Shown one piece after another: positions 1-8,980 of a stretch of DNA of 64,000 nucleotides (positions are counted from its first letter, which is position 1; each line of letters starts with the position of its first letter). The position numbers and the translations under genes were made by a program. The DNA is from Chlorobaculum tepidum TLS. Its GTDB lineage: Bacteria; Bacteroidota; Chlorobiia; Chlorobiales; Chlorobiaceae. The stretch is from assembly GCF_000006985.1 (NCBI RefSeq), contig NC_002932.3, positions 979,109 through 1,043,108 of the forward strand, read 5' to 3'. The notes below the pieces were generated by a model that ran no database searches, was not told the DNA's origin, and saw only the letters and a program-made list of their open reading frames with translations.

Positions 1-96
1 GTGATGATAAACCTTGAGATAGAGGGGATGGTCGAACCACTCTTCGAACCATTCCCGGGCGTTTTTTCCCCGGGAATGAGATTGGTGATCGCTCAT
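1..96 (-). CDS. SAM-dependent methyltransferase, N-terminal fragment (cut by window edge)
   Basis: The minus strand opens with ATG at 94-96 and stays open for 32 codons to the window edge. The visible peptide contains REWFEEWFDHPLYLKVYHH, which resembles the aromatic/proline N-terminal signature of class I methyltransferases (a WFD-x-P-x-Y-x-x-x-Y pattern). Only this leader is visible; the SAM-binding motif lies outside the window. The gene runs in the same direction as, and downstream of, the small DUF4295-like gene. The function is inferred from the N-terminal signature alone. Confidence 0.55.
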   Translation of the reverse strand, partial: MSDHQSHSRGKNAREWFEEWFDHPLYLKVYHH

Positions 97-137
97 GAGA
101 TGAGACCAGGCAAAAAAGCAGGGCGGTTTTGCCGGGA

Positions 138-329
138 TTACTTGCCCTGGCCAGCCATCGCTTTTTTCAGGACGTCGAGTTCGTTCTCGCCATTGGGAAT
201 GCGGACGCTCTTCTCGACGAATTTCCATGCATTGGTTTTTTCGGACTTCACCGAATAGACCAGCTTCGCCATTTTGAAATCAACAGTGCCTTTTTTCTGC
301 TTGTCACCGAACGTTTGTTTCTTGGCCAT
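138..329 (-). CDS. small conserved basic protein, DUF4295-like
   Basis: This 63-residue lysine-rich protein starts MAKKQTFGDKQKKG and has a core KLVYSVKSEKTNAWKFVEK. The length, MAKK start, basic charge and the pattern V-K-S-x-K-T-x-A-x-x-F-V-E resemble the DUF4295 family. In Bacteroidetes that family is usually encoded near ribosomal protein genes rpmB/rpmG. No ribosomal gene is in view here, so a ribosome-linked role is only a guess from the family. There is no signal peptide or membrane segment. It is a separate gene, with 122 bp free upstream. Confidence 0.6.
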   Translation of the reverse strand: MAKKQTFGDKQKKGTVDFKMAKLVYSVKSEKTNAWKFVEKSVRIPNGENELDVLKKAMAGQGK

Positions 330-451
330 AGGTCGTGTATATAAAATGCTTTGGGTTGATGCTGTACAACAAATTCAACTAAAAAGATAGTGAAAGTAAG
401 AAAAATAGTGTAAAGAAAAAAGATAAAACACTTTGTTTCCATTTGGCACGT

Positions 452-1771
452 TCAGCGCATGATGAGCTTGCTGTTATGGTAGATACCCAGTGCTCTGCCT
501 TTGAGCTTGCGTCCCATGAAGGGAGTGTTTCTCGACTTCGAGCCGAAATCCGATTCGCTGACTATCCACTCGCAGTCGGGATCGATGATGGTGAGGTTGG
601 CTTTGCGACCCGCCCGGAAAAGGATGGTTTCGAGGCCCATGATGCGTCTCGGATTGGTTGAAAGCAGCTCGATGGCTTGCGACAGGGTGATGACTCCTTT
701 GTCCACCAGTTCGGTGATGGTCAGGCCGAGTGAGGTTTCAAGGCCGATGATGCCGAACGCCGCCTGATCGGGCGGACACTCCTTTTCGTGCTTGGCATGA
801 GGGGCATGATCGGTGGCGATAGCATCGATGGTGCCGTCCCGCAGTCCTTCGATGAGGGCGTCGCGGTTTTCCACCGAAGCGAGCGGGGGCTTCATGATGA
901 AGTTGCCTTTTTCGATGCTGCTCGACAGATCGTGCTCGGTCAGGGTGAAGTGGTGTGGCGTTACTTCGCAGGTGACCTTCAGCCCCGCGGCTTTTGCCTT
1001 GCGCACCAGAGCGACCGATTCTGCGGTGCTGATGTGCGCCACGTGGTAGCGCGGTTCCGCTACGGCTCCGTTCAGTTTGTGCTTTTTCAGCCAGGCGATG
1101 AGTTGCAGGTCGCGGGCGATCATGATCGGTTCGGCCACTTCGGGAATCCCTTTCAGCCCGAGCATCGCCGAGACTGCGCCATCGTTCATGATGCCGCCAG
1201 CGGTGAGGTGCTTGTCTTCAGCGTGCTGGATCAGGAGCAGGTCGAAGTTGGCGGCATATTCGATGGCGAGGCGCATGATCTGTGAGCTCTGGATGGCCGT
1301 GCCGTCATCCGAAACGGCCTTGACGCTGTACGAAGCGTATTTGCCATACGGCGCGAGCGCTTCGCCCCGGCTTTCGACAGTCATGGCGCCAATCACCTCG
1401 AGGTCGATCGGCAGTCCGGCGCTGTGATGGCGGATGTAGGCTACGCCGAGCGGGCTGTCGATGACCGGCCTGGTGTTCGGCATGAGCGCTACACCGGTGA
1501 ACCCGCCGGCAACAGCAGCGGCGGAGCCGGTTTCAAGCGTCTCCTTGTATTCCTGTCCAGGTTCCCTGAAGTGGCAGTGCATATCGAAAAGGCCTGGAGC
1601 GAGCACCTTGCCTGCGAGATCGATGACGTTGTCTTCCGCCTTCGCCGGGATTGATTCGCCTCCAGTCGCGACCGCCTCGATGAGGCCGTCGTCGCCTATC
1701 TTTATCGAACCGACGGTATCGAGATTTTCAGCGGGATTCAGCAGTCTTGCGTTCAGAAACAGAGTGCTCAT
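452..1771 (-). CDS. pyrC: dihydroorotase, class I
   Basis: This 439-residue zinc amidohydrolase interconverts N-carbamoyl-aspartate and dihydroorotate in cytoplasmic pyrimidine synthesis. The metal-binding HxH lies in DMHCHFREPG (H65, H67). Further ligand motifs are LLIQHAEDKH, YHVAHIS and the C-terminal IATDHAPH, all typical of class I dihydroorotases. The length is normal (about 420-440). The FAH-family gene lies 18 bp upstream on the same strand, so the two may be co-transcribed. No regulatory site was recognised. Confidence 0.95.
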   Translation of the reverse strand: MSTLFLNARLLNPAENLDTVGSIKIGDDGLIEAVATGGESIPAKAEDNVIDLAGKVLAPGLFDMHCHFREPGQEYKETLETGSAAAVAGGFTGVALMPNTRPVIDSPLGVAYIRHHSAGLPIDLEVIGAMTVESRGEALAPYGKYASYSVKAVSDDGTAIQSSQIMRLAIEYAANFDLLLIQHAEDKHLTAGGIMNDGAVSAMLGLKGIPEVAEPIMIARDLQLIAWLKKHKLNGAVAEPRYHVAHISTAESVALVRKAKAAGLKVTCEVTPHHFTLTEHDLSSSIEKGNFIMKPPLASVENRDALIEGLRDGTIDAIATDHAPHAKHEKECPPDQAAFGIIGLETSLGLTITELVDKGVITLSQAIELLSTNPRRIMGLETILFRAGRKANLTIIDPDCEWIVSESDFGSKSRNTPFMGRKLKGRALGIYHNSKLIMR

Positions 1772-1789
1772 GGTCGGGGAATGAATAGT

Positions 1790-2503
1790 TCAGGAAACAG
1801 TCGCCTGGAGCGATACCAGTATTTTTGCCTGCGAATGGTCGTCGGCAGTTTCAAGCGAAACGTCGAGACGATCGCCCGGCAGCACGCTTCCGACGCCCGC
1901 AGGAGTGCCGGTAAAGACAAGGTCTCCGGCTCGCAGCCCGTAAATATACGATAAATAATGCACCAGATAGGCCGGTGAAAAAGTCATTTTCGAGACCTTC
2001 GAGTACTGCTTCTGCTCTCCGTTCAGCCGCAGCGAAATGGCGAGTTCAGCCCACGGGCCAGCCGATTCCGGAGCGATGAACTCCGAGACGAGTGCGCTCT
2101 GGCGAAACCCCTTGCTTTTCAGCCAGGGATTTCCGGCATTTTTGGCTTCGAGCTGTACATCGCGCAGCGTCATATCGAGCCCGGCGGCGTAACCGGCGAT
2201 GATCGCCGAAGCATCGGCAAGCGATACTTCATCGGCGTCCGCGCCAATCAGCAGCACCAGCTCGCCTTCGTAATGAAGGTTTCTGCTCACCAGCTGCCCT
2301 TCGAACCGCGGTATCGAGGTGCAGCCGTCAGTAGAAAGCGCCGTGCCGGGTTTCATAAAGATAACAGGCTCCTTTTCATGCAGCGGCTCGGGCTTGTCAG
2401 TCTCCCATGAAGCCATTTCACGAGCGTGATCAGGGTAGTTTTTGCCGACACAGTAAATCGAGCGATGAGTGGCTGGTTTTGACAGAGATGAAAATGTTTT
2501 CAT
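1790..2503 (-). CDS. fumarylacetoacetate hydrolase (FAHD1-like) family protein
   Basis: A 237-residue protein when started at the internal ATG (2501-2503), giving MKTFSSLSKPATHRSIYCVGKNY. A longer frame starts at 2551, but the extra 16 residues look unlike the family. FAH-fold metal motifs are present: HYEGELVLLIG (Glu), GLDMTLRDVQ (Asp), NPWLKSKGF (Lys) and FTGTPAGVG. Single-domain members act as acylpyruvases, oxaloacetate decarboxylases or hydroxy-heptadienedioate hydrolases. The substrate cannot be told from sequence. It sits directly upstream of pyrC. Confidence 0.85.
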   Translation of the reverse strand: MKTFSSLSKPATHRSIYCVGKNYPDHAREMASWETDKPEPLHEKEPVIFMKPGTALSTDGCTSIPRFEGQLVSRNLHYEGELVLLIGADADEVSLADASAIIAGYAAGLDMTLRDVQLEAKNAGNPWLKSKGFRQSALVSEFIAPESAGPWAELAISLRLNGEQKQYSKVSKMTFSPAYLVHYLSYIYGLRAGDLVFTGTPAGVGSVLPGDRLDVSLETADDHSQAKILVSLQATVS

Positions 2504-2752
2504 GCTATTGACGTGTTGACAGAAGAGGTGATTCTCATTGCAGAAAAACAATGCGGCTCACGAATTTTCGCTTTTTGCAGGAACGGGGACAAGTCGGGAT
2601 ATCGTTGGTATATTACAATTATGTTCGGAAAGGTCATGCTGTGTATGAATAATCTTGCGGCTGGCATGAAGGTCTGGATATCGATCAGGAGCTCGCTGGC
2701 AGTTTCTAACTGACTCCAGCTTCACAGTTAAAAAATTTTATTCCTGATTTCC

Positions 2753-4402
2753 ATGAACAAAAAAGAGCCAATTGCTGACCGGGAACCGGAGCCCGGGAGC
2801 CAGACCTCCAAAACCACTCAGGCGTTCGAGATGTTGCGCAGATCGGTTCCGGAGTGGAATCTTTACAGACAGGAGCATCCCGGTGAGGCCGTGGAGTTCA
2901 ACAAAAAGGATTTCAGCGAGACCGATCTTTCCGGAGCCAACCTGAGCGACGCAAGTTTCAAGGCGGCCAATTTCAGCGGAGCCAGCCTCAGCAGGGTTTC
3001 GTTCAGGGATGCGAAACTGAACGGCGCGGACTTCGCTGGCGCGGATTTGCGGCAGAGCGATCTGTCGAACGCCGATCTCAGCGGAGCAAATCTTGTCATG
3101 GCCGACATGAGCGAGGCGAATCTGGACGGAGCCAATCTCAGCATGGCCGACCTCAATCATGCCAATCTGAAAGGGGCGATTCTCACGCAGTCCAGGCTCA
3201 ACTGTGCCAACCTCAACGAGTGCGATATGCGCGAGGCGCACCTGAGCTGGGCCGATTTGTCTGGTGTGGCATTGAGCATGGCAAATGCTGGAGAGGCCGA
3301 TCTTCATGATACCAAGCTCGATGAGGCTGATCTCTTGGGGGCGGATTTACACGACACGGATCTGCATGAGGCCGATCTGCACGAGGCCGATCTCCGGGAT
3401 GTGAATCTGCATCACGCCAATCTGCATGAAGCCGATCTGAGCAAAGCTGACCTGAGCGAGGCTGATCTGAGCGACGCGGATTTGAGTGGCGCCGATCTGG
3501 GTGAAGCGCGGCTCCGCTGGACCAATCTCAAAGGCGCAAACCTGAGCGGCGCTGATTTCAGTATGGCGAACCTGAACGGCGCGAATCTGACAGGAGCCAG
3601 CCTCTGCGGCGTTGACCTCACGGGCGCGAATCTCTGCGACGCCAATCTGGAGAACGCGAATCTTTGTCTGGCCAATTTCAGGGGTACGGAGCTGAATATG
3701 ACCAATCTGAGTGGATCGGAGACGTTTCACACCTGTTTCATGAATGTCGATCTCAGAACGGTCAAGGGGCTTGATGCGATCAATCACCGGGGGCCATCGG
3801 AAATCAGTATCAGCACCCTTTACCGATCGCAGGGACAGCTCTCCGACGCGTTCATGCGCGGATGCGGCGTGCCTGAGGGAATGATCGATCATGTCAGATC
3901 CATGTCCGGCAAGGATTTTGATTACCTGTCGTGCATCATCAGCCACAGCTCCCGTGACAAAAAGTTTGTCGAGCGTCTGTTCGCCGATTTGCAGAAAGAG
4001 GGAATCAGGTGCTGGCTTTGCCCCGACACGCTCAAAAGCAATCGCTATCTCGAACAGTATCTCGACCGGGCGAATCAGTGCTGTGAAAAGATGCTGCTTG
4101 TCGTTTCCGATGCCAGTATGAAGGGCGAGTGGTTGAAAAACACGTTCTTCAAAGCGGCTCAACGTGAAGCAAGAGATGGGCAGCGGTTGCTCTTTCCGGT
4201 CAGCCTGGTCAGGGAGAGCAAGCTCGACGAGTGGGACCTGACCGATCACGAAAGCGGACGGAATTTTGGTCGGGAGCTGAGGAAAAATTTCATCCCCCTG
4301 TTTTATGGTTGGGAGCGTGACAACGCTCTTTACAACAGTCAATTGAACCAGCTTGTCGCTTCGCTGAAATCGGTCGATCCAGGCCGTTCATGCCAGCTTT
4401 GA
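2753..4402 (+). CDS. pentapeptide-repeat protein with C-terminal TIR domain
   Basis: A 549-residue fusion. Residues about 49-335 form roughly 55-57 tandem A(D/N)LxX pentapeptides, predicted to fold as a right-handed quadrilateral beta-helix. A linker (about 350-385, STLYRSQGQLSDAFMRGCGVPE) of a type seen in other bacterial TIR fusions follows. A TIR domain spans about 388-545 (SCIISHSSRDKKFVERLF, IRCWLCPDTL). TIR domains often cleave NAD+ or bind partners. The usual W-x-x-x-E element reads W460-L-K-N-T464, so the catalytic glutamate appears replaced. No signal peptide or membrane segment is visible, so it is probably cytoplasmic. It is monocistronic, ending at a strong hairpin shared with csmF. 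No recognised defence partner genes lie nearby. Confidence 0.9.
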   Translation: MNKKEPIADREPEPGSQTSKTTQAFEMLRRSVPEWNLYRQEHPGEAVEFNKKDFSETDLSGANLSDASFKAANFSGASLSRVSFRDAKLNGADFAGADLRQSDLSNADLSGANLVMADMSEANLDGANLSMADLNHANLKGAILTQSRLNCANLNECDMREAHLSWADLSGVALSMANAGEADLHDTKLDEADLLGADLHDTDLHEADLHEADLRDVNLHHANLHEADLSKADLSEADLSDADLSGADLGEARLRWTNLKGANLSGADFSMANLNGANLTGASLCGVDLTGANLCDANLENANLCLANFRGTELNMTNLSGSETFHTCFMNVDLRTVKGLDAINHRGPSEISISTLYRSQGQLSDAFMRGCGVPEGMIDHVRSMSGKDFDYLSCIISHSSRDKKFVERLFADLQKEGIRCWLCPDTLKSNRYLEQYLDRANQCCEKMLLVVSDASMKGEWLKNTFFKAAQREARDGQRLLFPVSLVRESKLDEWDLTDHESGRNFGRELRKNFIPLFYGWERDNALYNSQLNQLVASLKSVDPGRSCQL

Positions 4403-4440
4403 AAAGTCCTGGCGTTATGATATCGTTTCCCTAAAAGGCA

Positions 4441-4480
4441 GAAACCCTTTACAACCGTGTGGTGTAAAGGGTTTCCTGTT
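4441..4480. terminator. bidirectional Rho-independent terminator
   Basis: A perfect 13-bp stem (4441-4453 with 4463-4475, core AAACCCTTTACA/TGTAAAGGGTTT) has a 9-nt loop. It is followed by CTGTTTTT on the plus strand, with a T-rich tract on the minus side. It lies between the convergent TIR gene and csmF and can serve both. Confidence 0.9.
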
Positions 4481-4536
4481 TTTCAGTCTGTCTGGCTTAC
4501 CGGTTTTGCCGGTATATCAGAATCCGCATGAGCCGG

Positions 4537-4770
4537 TTACTGCTTCGGTGCGATCGCCGTGGTGATGGCTTTGGTGGCACCCTCGACAAGCTGCGTTGCC
4601 GAATTGATGCTGGTGGTGCAGAGTTGCACGCATGCATTGGTAACCGGCTGAACGGTGTCGGTAGCGGTTTTGAGCGCGCTGCCAGCCATGTCCACAGCCT
4701 GCTGGGCCAAATCGCCCACAGCGGTGAAGAGATCGCCAAATACGCCGATGTTTCCTGATTCGTTTGCCAT
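4537..4770 (-). CDS. csmF: chlorosome envelope protein, CsmB/CsmF family (probably CsmF)
   Basis: This 77-residue, alanine/threonine-rich protein begins MANESGNIGVFGDLFTAVGD and ends with ATKAITTAIAPKQ, the SAIAPK-type C-terminus of the CsmB/CsmF family. In green sulfur bacteria these small proteins sit in the lipid monolayer of the chlorosome, the bacteriochlorophyll antenna. The amphipathic segment with two cysteines (NACVQLCTT) suggests CsmF rather than CsmB, but that choice rests on memory of the family. It stands alone, ends at the shared terminator and has about 325 bp of free upstream DNA for its promoter. Confidence 0.85.
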   Translation of the reverse strand: MANESGNIGVFGDLFTAVGDLAQQAVDMAGSALKTATDTVQPVTNACVQLCTTSINSATQLVEGATKAITTAIAPKQ

Positions 4771-5095
4771 GATGGTCAGTATTTATGTGTTGAAAAGAGA
4801 AGCGAATATCCGTGATGAACCGCGTGGAACAAACGCAGTGCGATTTTACCTCAATGTAATACAATCCTATCTCATTTCACATAAATGAATGAGGTTAGAC
4901 GTTCATGACCGAGCTGCCGAATCGTTTGTGATGCAGAGGTTTTTGGGTATGGAAGGGGTGCCGGGAAGAAATGCCTCCGGTCTGCGTTATCGCGTTCAGA
5001 TTTATTATCTTGCGAGTAGATAACGTAACTGAACCGCCTGTCGCGCGCTCCTTTTCGGACGAGGCAGCAGGCAAGAACGAGAGGATTGCCCCTGC
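4771..5095. other. 325-bp divergent intergenic region
   Basis: This lies between divergently transcribed csmF and the 5-formyl-THF cyclo-ligase gene, so both promoters should be here. Minus-strand ORFs crossing it overlap the downstream gene and resemble no family. The last 30 bases before the cyclo-ligase ATG can form a small imperfect hairpin (GCAGGCAA paired with TTG..CCTGC) that would sequester the translation start. No tRNA or riboswitch was recognised. Confidence 0.5.
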
Positions 5096-5695
5096 ATGGA
5101 ATTTGCAATCGAGAGCAAACCGGAATTGCGGAAGAGGCTGCTTGCGAGGCGCAGGGCGATGACGCTGGAGCGGTGGCTTTCGGATAGCGAAAAGATTCAG
5201 GCGCACGCCGCATCATTGCCGAAGTTGCGCGAGGCCGCTCGGGTTCACTGCTACGTCTCGATGGAGCACGACCGCGAGGCGCGGACGCTAGAGCTGCTCG
5301 AAAAGCTTGCACTCGAAGGGAAAGCGGTGTATATGCCTTATATTGAACAGGGGATCATGAAGACTTCCATTTACCATTCTGCCCAAAAGTTCAGGATTTC
5401 GGTATCGGCACCGCCCACTCCCGAGCCGCTCGTGCTCTCCGGAGAGGAGCGTTTCGAGGTGGTCTTTGTGCCACTCACGGGTTTTGACCGGAGAGGGGGG
5501 CGGATCGGTTTTGGAAAAGGTTGGTACGACCGTTTCTTCAGCCGTCTGTCTGGGCATGGTATCCATCCGGTGAAAATCGGTTTGGCATTCAGTTTTCAGG
5601 AGGTTCCGTCGGTGCCGTGTGATCCCTGGGACGAGCCGCTCGACATGGTGGTCACAGAAAATGAAATCATCAATTGCCAGTACAACAGCAAATGA
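5096..5695 (+). CDS. 5-formyltetrahydrofolate cyclo-ligase
   Basis: The 199-residue enzyme converts 5-formyl-THF to 5,10-methenyl-THF using ATP, a cytoplasmic folate salvage step. N-terminal basic ATP-binding residues ([15 protein letters not shown]) and the C-terminal signature [19 protein letters not shown] are clear, and the length is normal. It is the first gene of a tightly packed plus-strand run. Its stop overlaps the ppk1 start (ATGA), indicating translational coupling. Confidence 0.93.
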
Positions 5696-7836
5696 CAGAT
5701 TCGGAAAACGGGACATTGGTTCCGGCGGCTATAGCCGAGCCGGATCTGCGCGATCCCTTGCTCTACGTGAACCGTGAGCTGAGCTGGATCGATTTCAACC
5801 AGCGAGTGCTCGAAGAGGCACTCGATTCCGCCGCGCATCCGTTGTTGGAGCGCGTCAAGTTCCTCTCGATTTTCAGCTCCAACCTCGACGAGTTTTTCAT
5901 GATCCGCGTGGCGGGACTTGATGACCAGTGCGCTGCGGGCATCAACGAGCGCTCGGTCGATGGCCTCACGCCTATCGAGATGCTCGAGCGGATTCGCGAG
6001 CGCGTCATCGGCCAGCTCCGGCAGCGCAACGCCTGTTTTTTCGATGATATTCTGCCTGCGCTCAAAAGGAAAGGGATCGAATTCGTCAGTGTCTCTTCGC
6101 TTTCCGTCGAGCAGCAGCAACTTCTTCAGCACTATTTCAGAAAGGAGGTTTTTCCGGTTCTGACGCCGCTCGCTTTCGATACGGGCCATCCCTTTCCGTT
6201 CATGTCCAACCTCTCGCTGAATCTTGCAATCGAGCTTGAGGACGAGGAGAGCGGAGCGATCAAGTTTGCTCGCGTCAAGGTGCCCGGCATTTTGTCGAGA
6301 ATCATCCGACTCGACCAGATCGAGGGTCTCGGCTTCGACGACGGACGGATACGCCTACTGTGGCTCGAAGACCTTGTAGAGCACAACCTCGATCAGCTCT
6401 TTCCGAAGATGCGCATTTTGCAGTGCCACCCATTCAGGATCATCCGTGACGCGGATATCGAGATCGAGGAGGACGAGGCGGGCGATTTGCTCGAAAGCAT
6501 CGAACAGGGGGTGCGCTCGCGCCGCTATGGCAAGGTGGTACGTCTCGATATCAATCCCGACATGCCGCACTCCATCCGGAGCCTCCTCGTCAAGAACCTT
6601 GAAACTTACGAGCGGAACGTTTACGAAATTGGCGGCGTGCTCGGCATGAGCGCGCTGATGGAGCTGCTTAAAATCGACCGGCCTGATCTGAAAGACGAGC
6701 TTTTCGTGCCGAACAATCCGCTTGATGACAAGCGGACTGCTGACATATTTGCTGAAATGCGTTCCGGCGATATGCTGCTGCATCACCCATACGACTCGTT
6801 CAAGCCAGTGGTTGATCTCATCTGGCAGGCGGCGCGCGATCCCGATGTGCTCTCTATCAAGCAGACGCTCTACCGGGTAGGCAGCAACTCGCCGGTGGTC
6901 AAGGCGCTGATGTTCGCCGCCGAGCAGCGCAAGCAGGTGGCGGTGCTGGTCGAGCTCAAGGCAAGGTTTGACGAGGAGAACAACATCCTCTGGGCGCGTT
7001 CGCTCGAAGATGCTGGAGCGCATGTGGTTTACGGCCTGCCCGGCCTGAAGACTCACGCCAAGCTCACGATGATCGTACGGCGTGAGCAGGAGGGACTTCG
7101 CCACTACCTGCATCTCGGCACCGGCAACTATAACACCGTGACCGCGAGAATCTATACCGATTATAGCTATCTGACGACCGACCCGGTGCTTGCTGACGAC
7201 GTCACCGAGCTGTTCAACTCACTGACCGGCTACTCGAAGCATCGCGAATATCGCTCGCTGATCGTTTCTCCGCTTAATATGCGGCGCTGGATCATGGAGA
7301 TGATCCGTCACGAAGTCGACCACCAAAAGCATACCGGCAACGGCAGAATCGTCATGAAGATGAATGCACTGGTCGATGAGGAGATCATCCGAGCGCTCTA
7401 CCGCGCCTCGATGGCCGGCGTGAAGATCGATCTGGCCATCCGGGGTATCTGCTGTCTCAAGCCTGGTATTCCCGGCATCAGCGAAAACATCCGGGTTGTC
7501 AGCGTGATCGGTAGATTTCTCGAACACAGCCGGGTTTATTATTTTAACAATGGAGATCATGCCCGGATTTTTCTGGGCAGTGCTGACATCATGCCGCGTA
7601 ACCTCGACAAGCGGGTCGAGACGCTTTTTCCCGTTATTGAGCCGCGCCTGGTTGAATCGATCAAATCCGATCTTGAACTGACCCTGAGCGATAACCGCAA
7701 ATCGTGGGAGATGCAGCCGGACGGAACCTACATCAGAAAACGGGGCGGGCGGCCAGCAGTCGACAGCCAGAGGCTGTTTATGCGGCGCTCTCTCCGGAGG
7801 AAGAAAAACATCAAAAAAAAGGTTAAAGGATTATGA
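5692..7836 (+). CDS. ppk1: polyphosphate kinase 1
   Basis: The 714-residue enzyme makes polyphosphate reversibly from ATP. The start is taken as ATG 5692, which overlaps the upstream stop; an upstream TTG at 5674 is less likely. The N-terminal domain reads [21 protein letters not shown]. The catalytic phospholipase-D-like domains contain [27 protein letters not shown] (phospho-histidine region) and HLGTGNYNT. Length and motif order are canonical. It overlaps rpiB by four bases. A separate ppk2 lies at about 42-43 kb. Confidence 0.96.
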
Positions 7837-8267
7837 AGATTGCAGTTGGAAGCGATCATGCAGGAGTGGAGCTGAAGAAGTTCGTCCTCTCATGGCTTGA
7901 AAAGCATTGCTATGATTTCGAGGATATGGGTCCCTATTCCGCCGAATCAGTCGATTATCCCGATTATGGCCACAAGGTTGCTGAGGCGGTCGCCCGCGGG
8001 GATTTCGATCAAGGAATTCTGATGTGCGGCACCGGCATCGGCATCTCCATTGCCGCCAATAAGGTGAAGGGCGTCCGCGCGGCCAATGTTTGTAATCCGG
8101 AGTACGCGGCGCTGGCGCGTCAGCACAATGACGCCAATGTGCTCGCCTTCGGGGCACGTTTCAACGACGACTCCAGTGCAGCGAAGATTCTCGAAAGCTG
8201 GTTCGCATCAGAATTCGAGGGGGGACGTCACCAGCGACGCGTCGATAAAATCGAGTTTTGCTGCTGA
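7833..8267 (+). CDS. rpiB: ribose-5-phosphate isomerase B
   Basis: This 144-residue RpiB/LacAB-fold enzyme interconverts ribose-5-P and ribulose-5-P. Motifs include [15 protein letters not shown] at the N-terminus, [14 protein letters not shown] (active-site Cys loop) and [15 protein letters not shown]. The start overlaps the ppk1 stop, and the stop directly abuts the next ATG (8268). This is tight coupling within the folate-ligase/ppk1/rpiB/CBS run. Confidence 0.95.
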
Positions 8268-8942
8268 ATGTCGGTAACCTTCTCATATCTGGCCGAGACG
8301 GACTATCCGGTCTTCACTCTCGGCGGTTCGACAGCTGATGCGGCAAGGCGGCTCGCTGCTTCGGGGTGCGCCTGCGCTCCAGTGCTTGACGGCGAGCGCT
8401 ACCTTGGCATGGTCCACCTTTCGCGCCTGCTTGAAGGGCGGAAGGGGTGGCCGACAGTGAAGGAGAAGCTCGGCGAGGAGCTGCTCGAAACCGTCAGAAG
8501 CTACCGGCCTGGCGAGCAGCTTTTCGACAATCTCATCTCCGTGGCGGCGGCAAAGTGCAGCGTCGTGCCGCTTGCCGACGAGGATGGCCGGTATGAAGGG
8601 GTGGTTTCCCGCAAGCGAATTCTCGGCTTTCTCGCCGAGCGTATCCACTCCGGCGAGGGCGGCTTGACGATGGAGATCGAGGTGCCGCCGACCGGGGCCA
8701 AGCTTTCCGAAATCATCGAGACCATCGAAAAGAACGACGCCTCGATCCTCAGCTTCACCTCGTGGACAACGGGCGAGGGACGAATCATCTTTTTCCGGGT
8801 CGCCACACACGACTTTTTCCGTCTGGTTAGAAACATGGAGAACTACGGCTACCTCATCCGCTACCACTCCGCGTTTCCCAACGCCGGTTACGACGAGCTT
8901 CGCGAGAAGGCGCTGGAGTTCATTCACTACATGGACATGTAG
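8268..8942 (+). CDS. CBS-domain protein with C-terminal ACT-like region
   Basis: A 224-residue protein with two CBS-type repeats at about 15-60 (TADAARRLAASGCACAPVLD) and about 72-125 (KCSVVPLADEDGRYEGVVSR). A C-terminal segment (KLSEIIETIEKNDASILSF) resembles the ACT-like half seen in small CBS regulators of Bacteroidetes/Chlorobi. CBS pairs usually bind adenine nucleotides. No catalytic domain is present, so it is probably a regulatory or sensor protein. It starts immediately after the rpiB stop. Confidence 0.75.
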   Translation: MSVTFSYLAETDYPVFTLGGSTADAARRLAASGCACAPVLDGERYLGMVHLSRLLEGRKGWPTVKEKLGEELLETVRSYRPGEQLFDNLISVAAAKCSVVPLADEDGRYEGVVSRKRILGFLAERIHSGEGGLTMEIEVPPTGAKLSEIIETIEKNDASILSFTSWTTGEGRIIFFRVATHDFFRLVRNMENYGYLIRYHSAFPNAGYDELREKALEFIHYMDM

Positions 8943-8980
8943 AGCATGGCAGCCAGGCGACATCATGACAGTTACGGCAT

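Noticed and set aside
2900-3760. Short-period repeats suggesting a CRISPR or satellite array
   Set aside because: The 15-bp periodicity comes from in-frame A(D/N)LxX pentapeptides of one protein; there are no identical repeats with unique spacers.
4890-5095. Possible 6S RNA upstream of the 5-formyl-THF cyclo-ligase gene, as in proteobacteria
   Set aside because: No long closing stem with a central bubble could be drawn by eye; a covariance-model search would be decisive.
5674-5691. Upstream TTG start for ppk1
   Set aside because: The ATG at 5692 overlaps the preceding stop in the usual ATGA coupling pattern seen repeatedly in this window.
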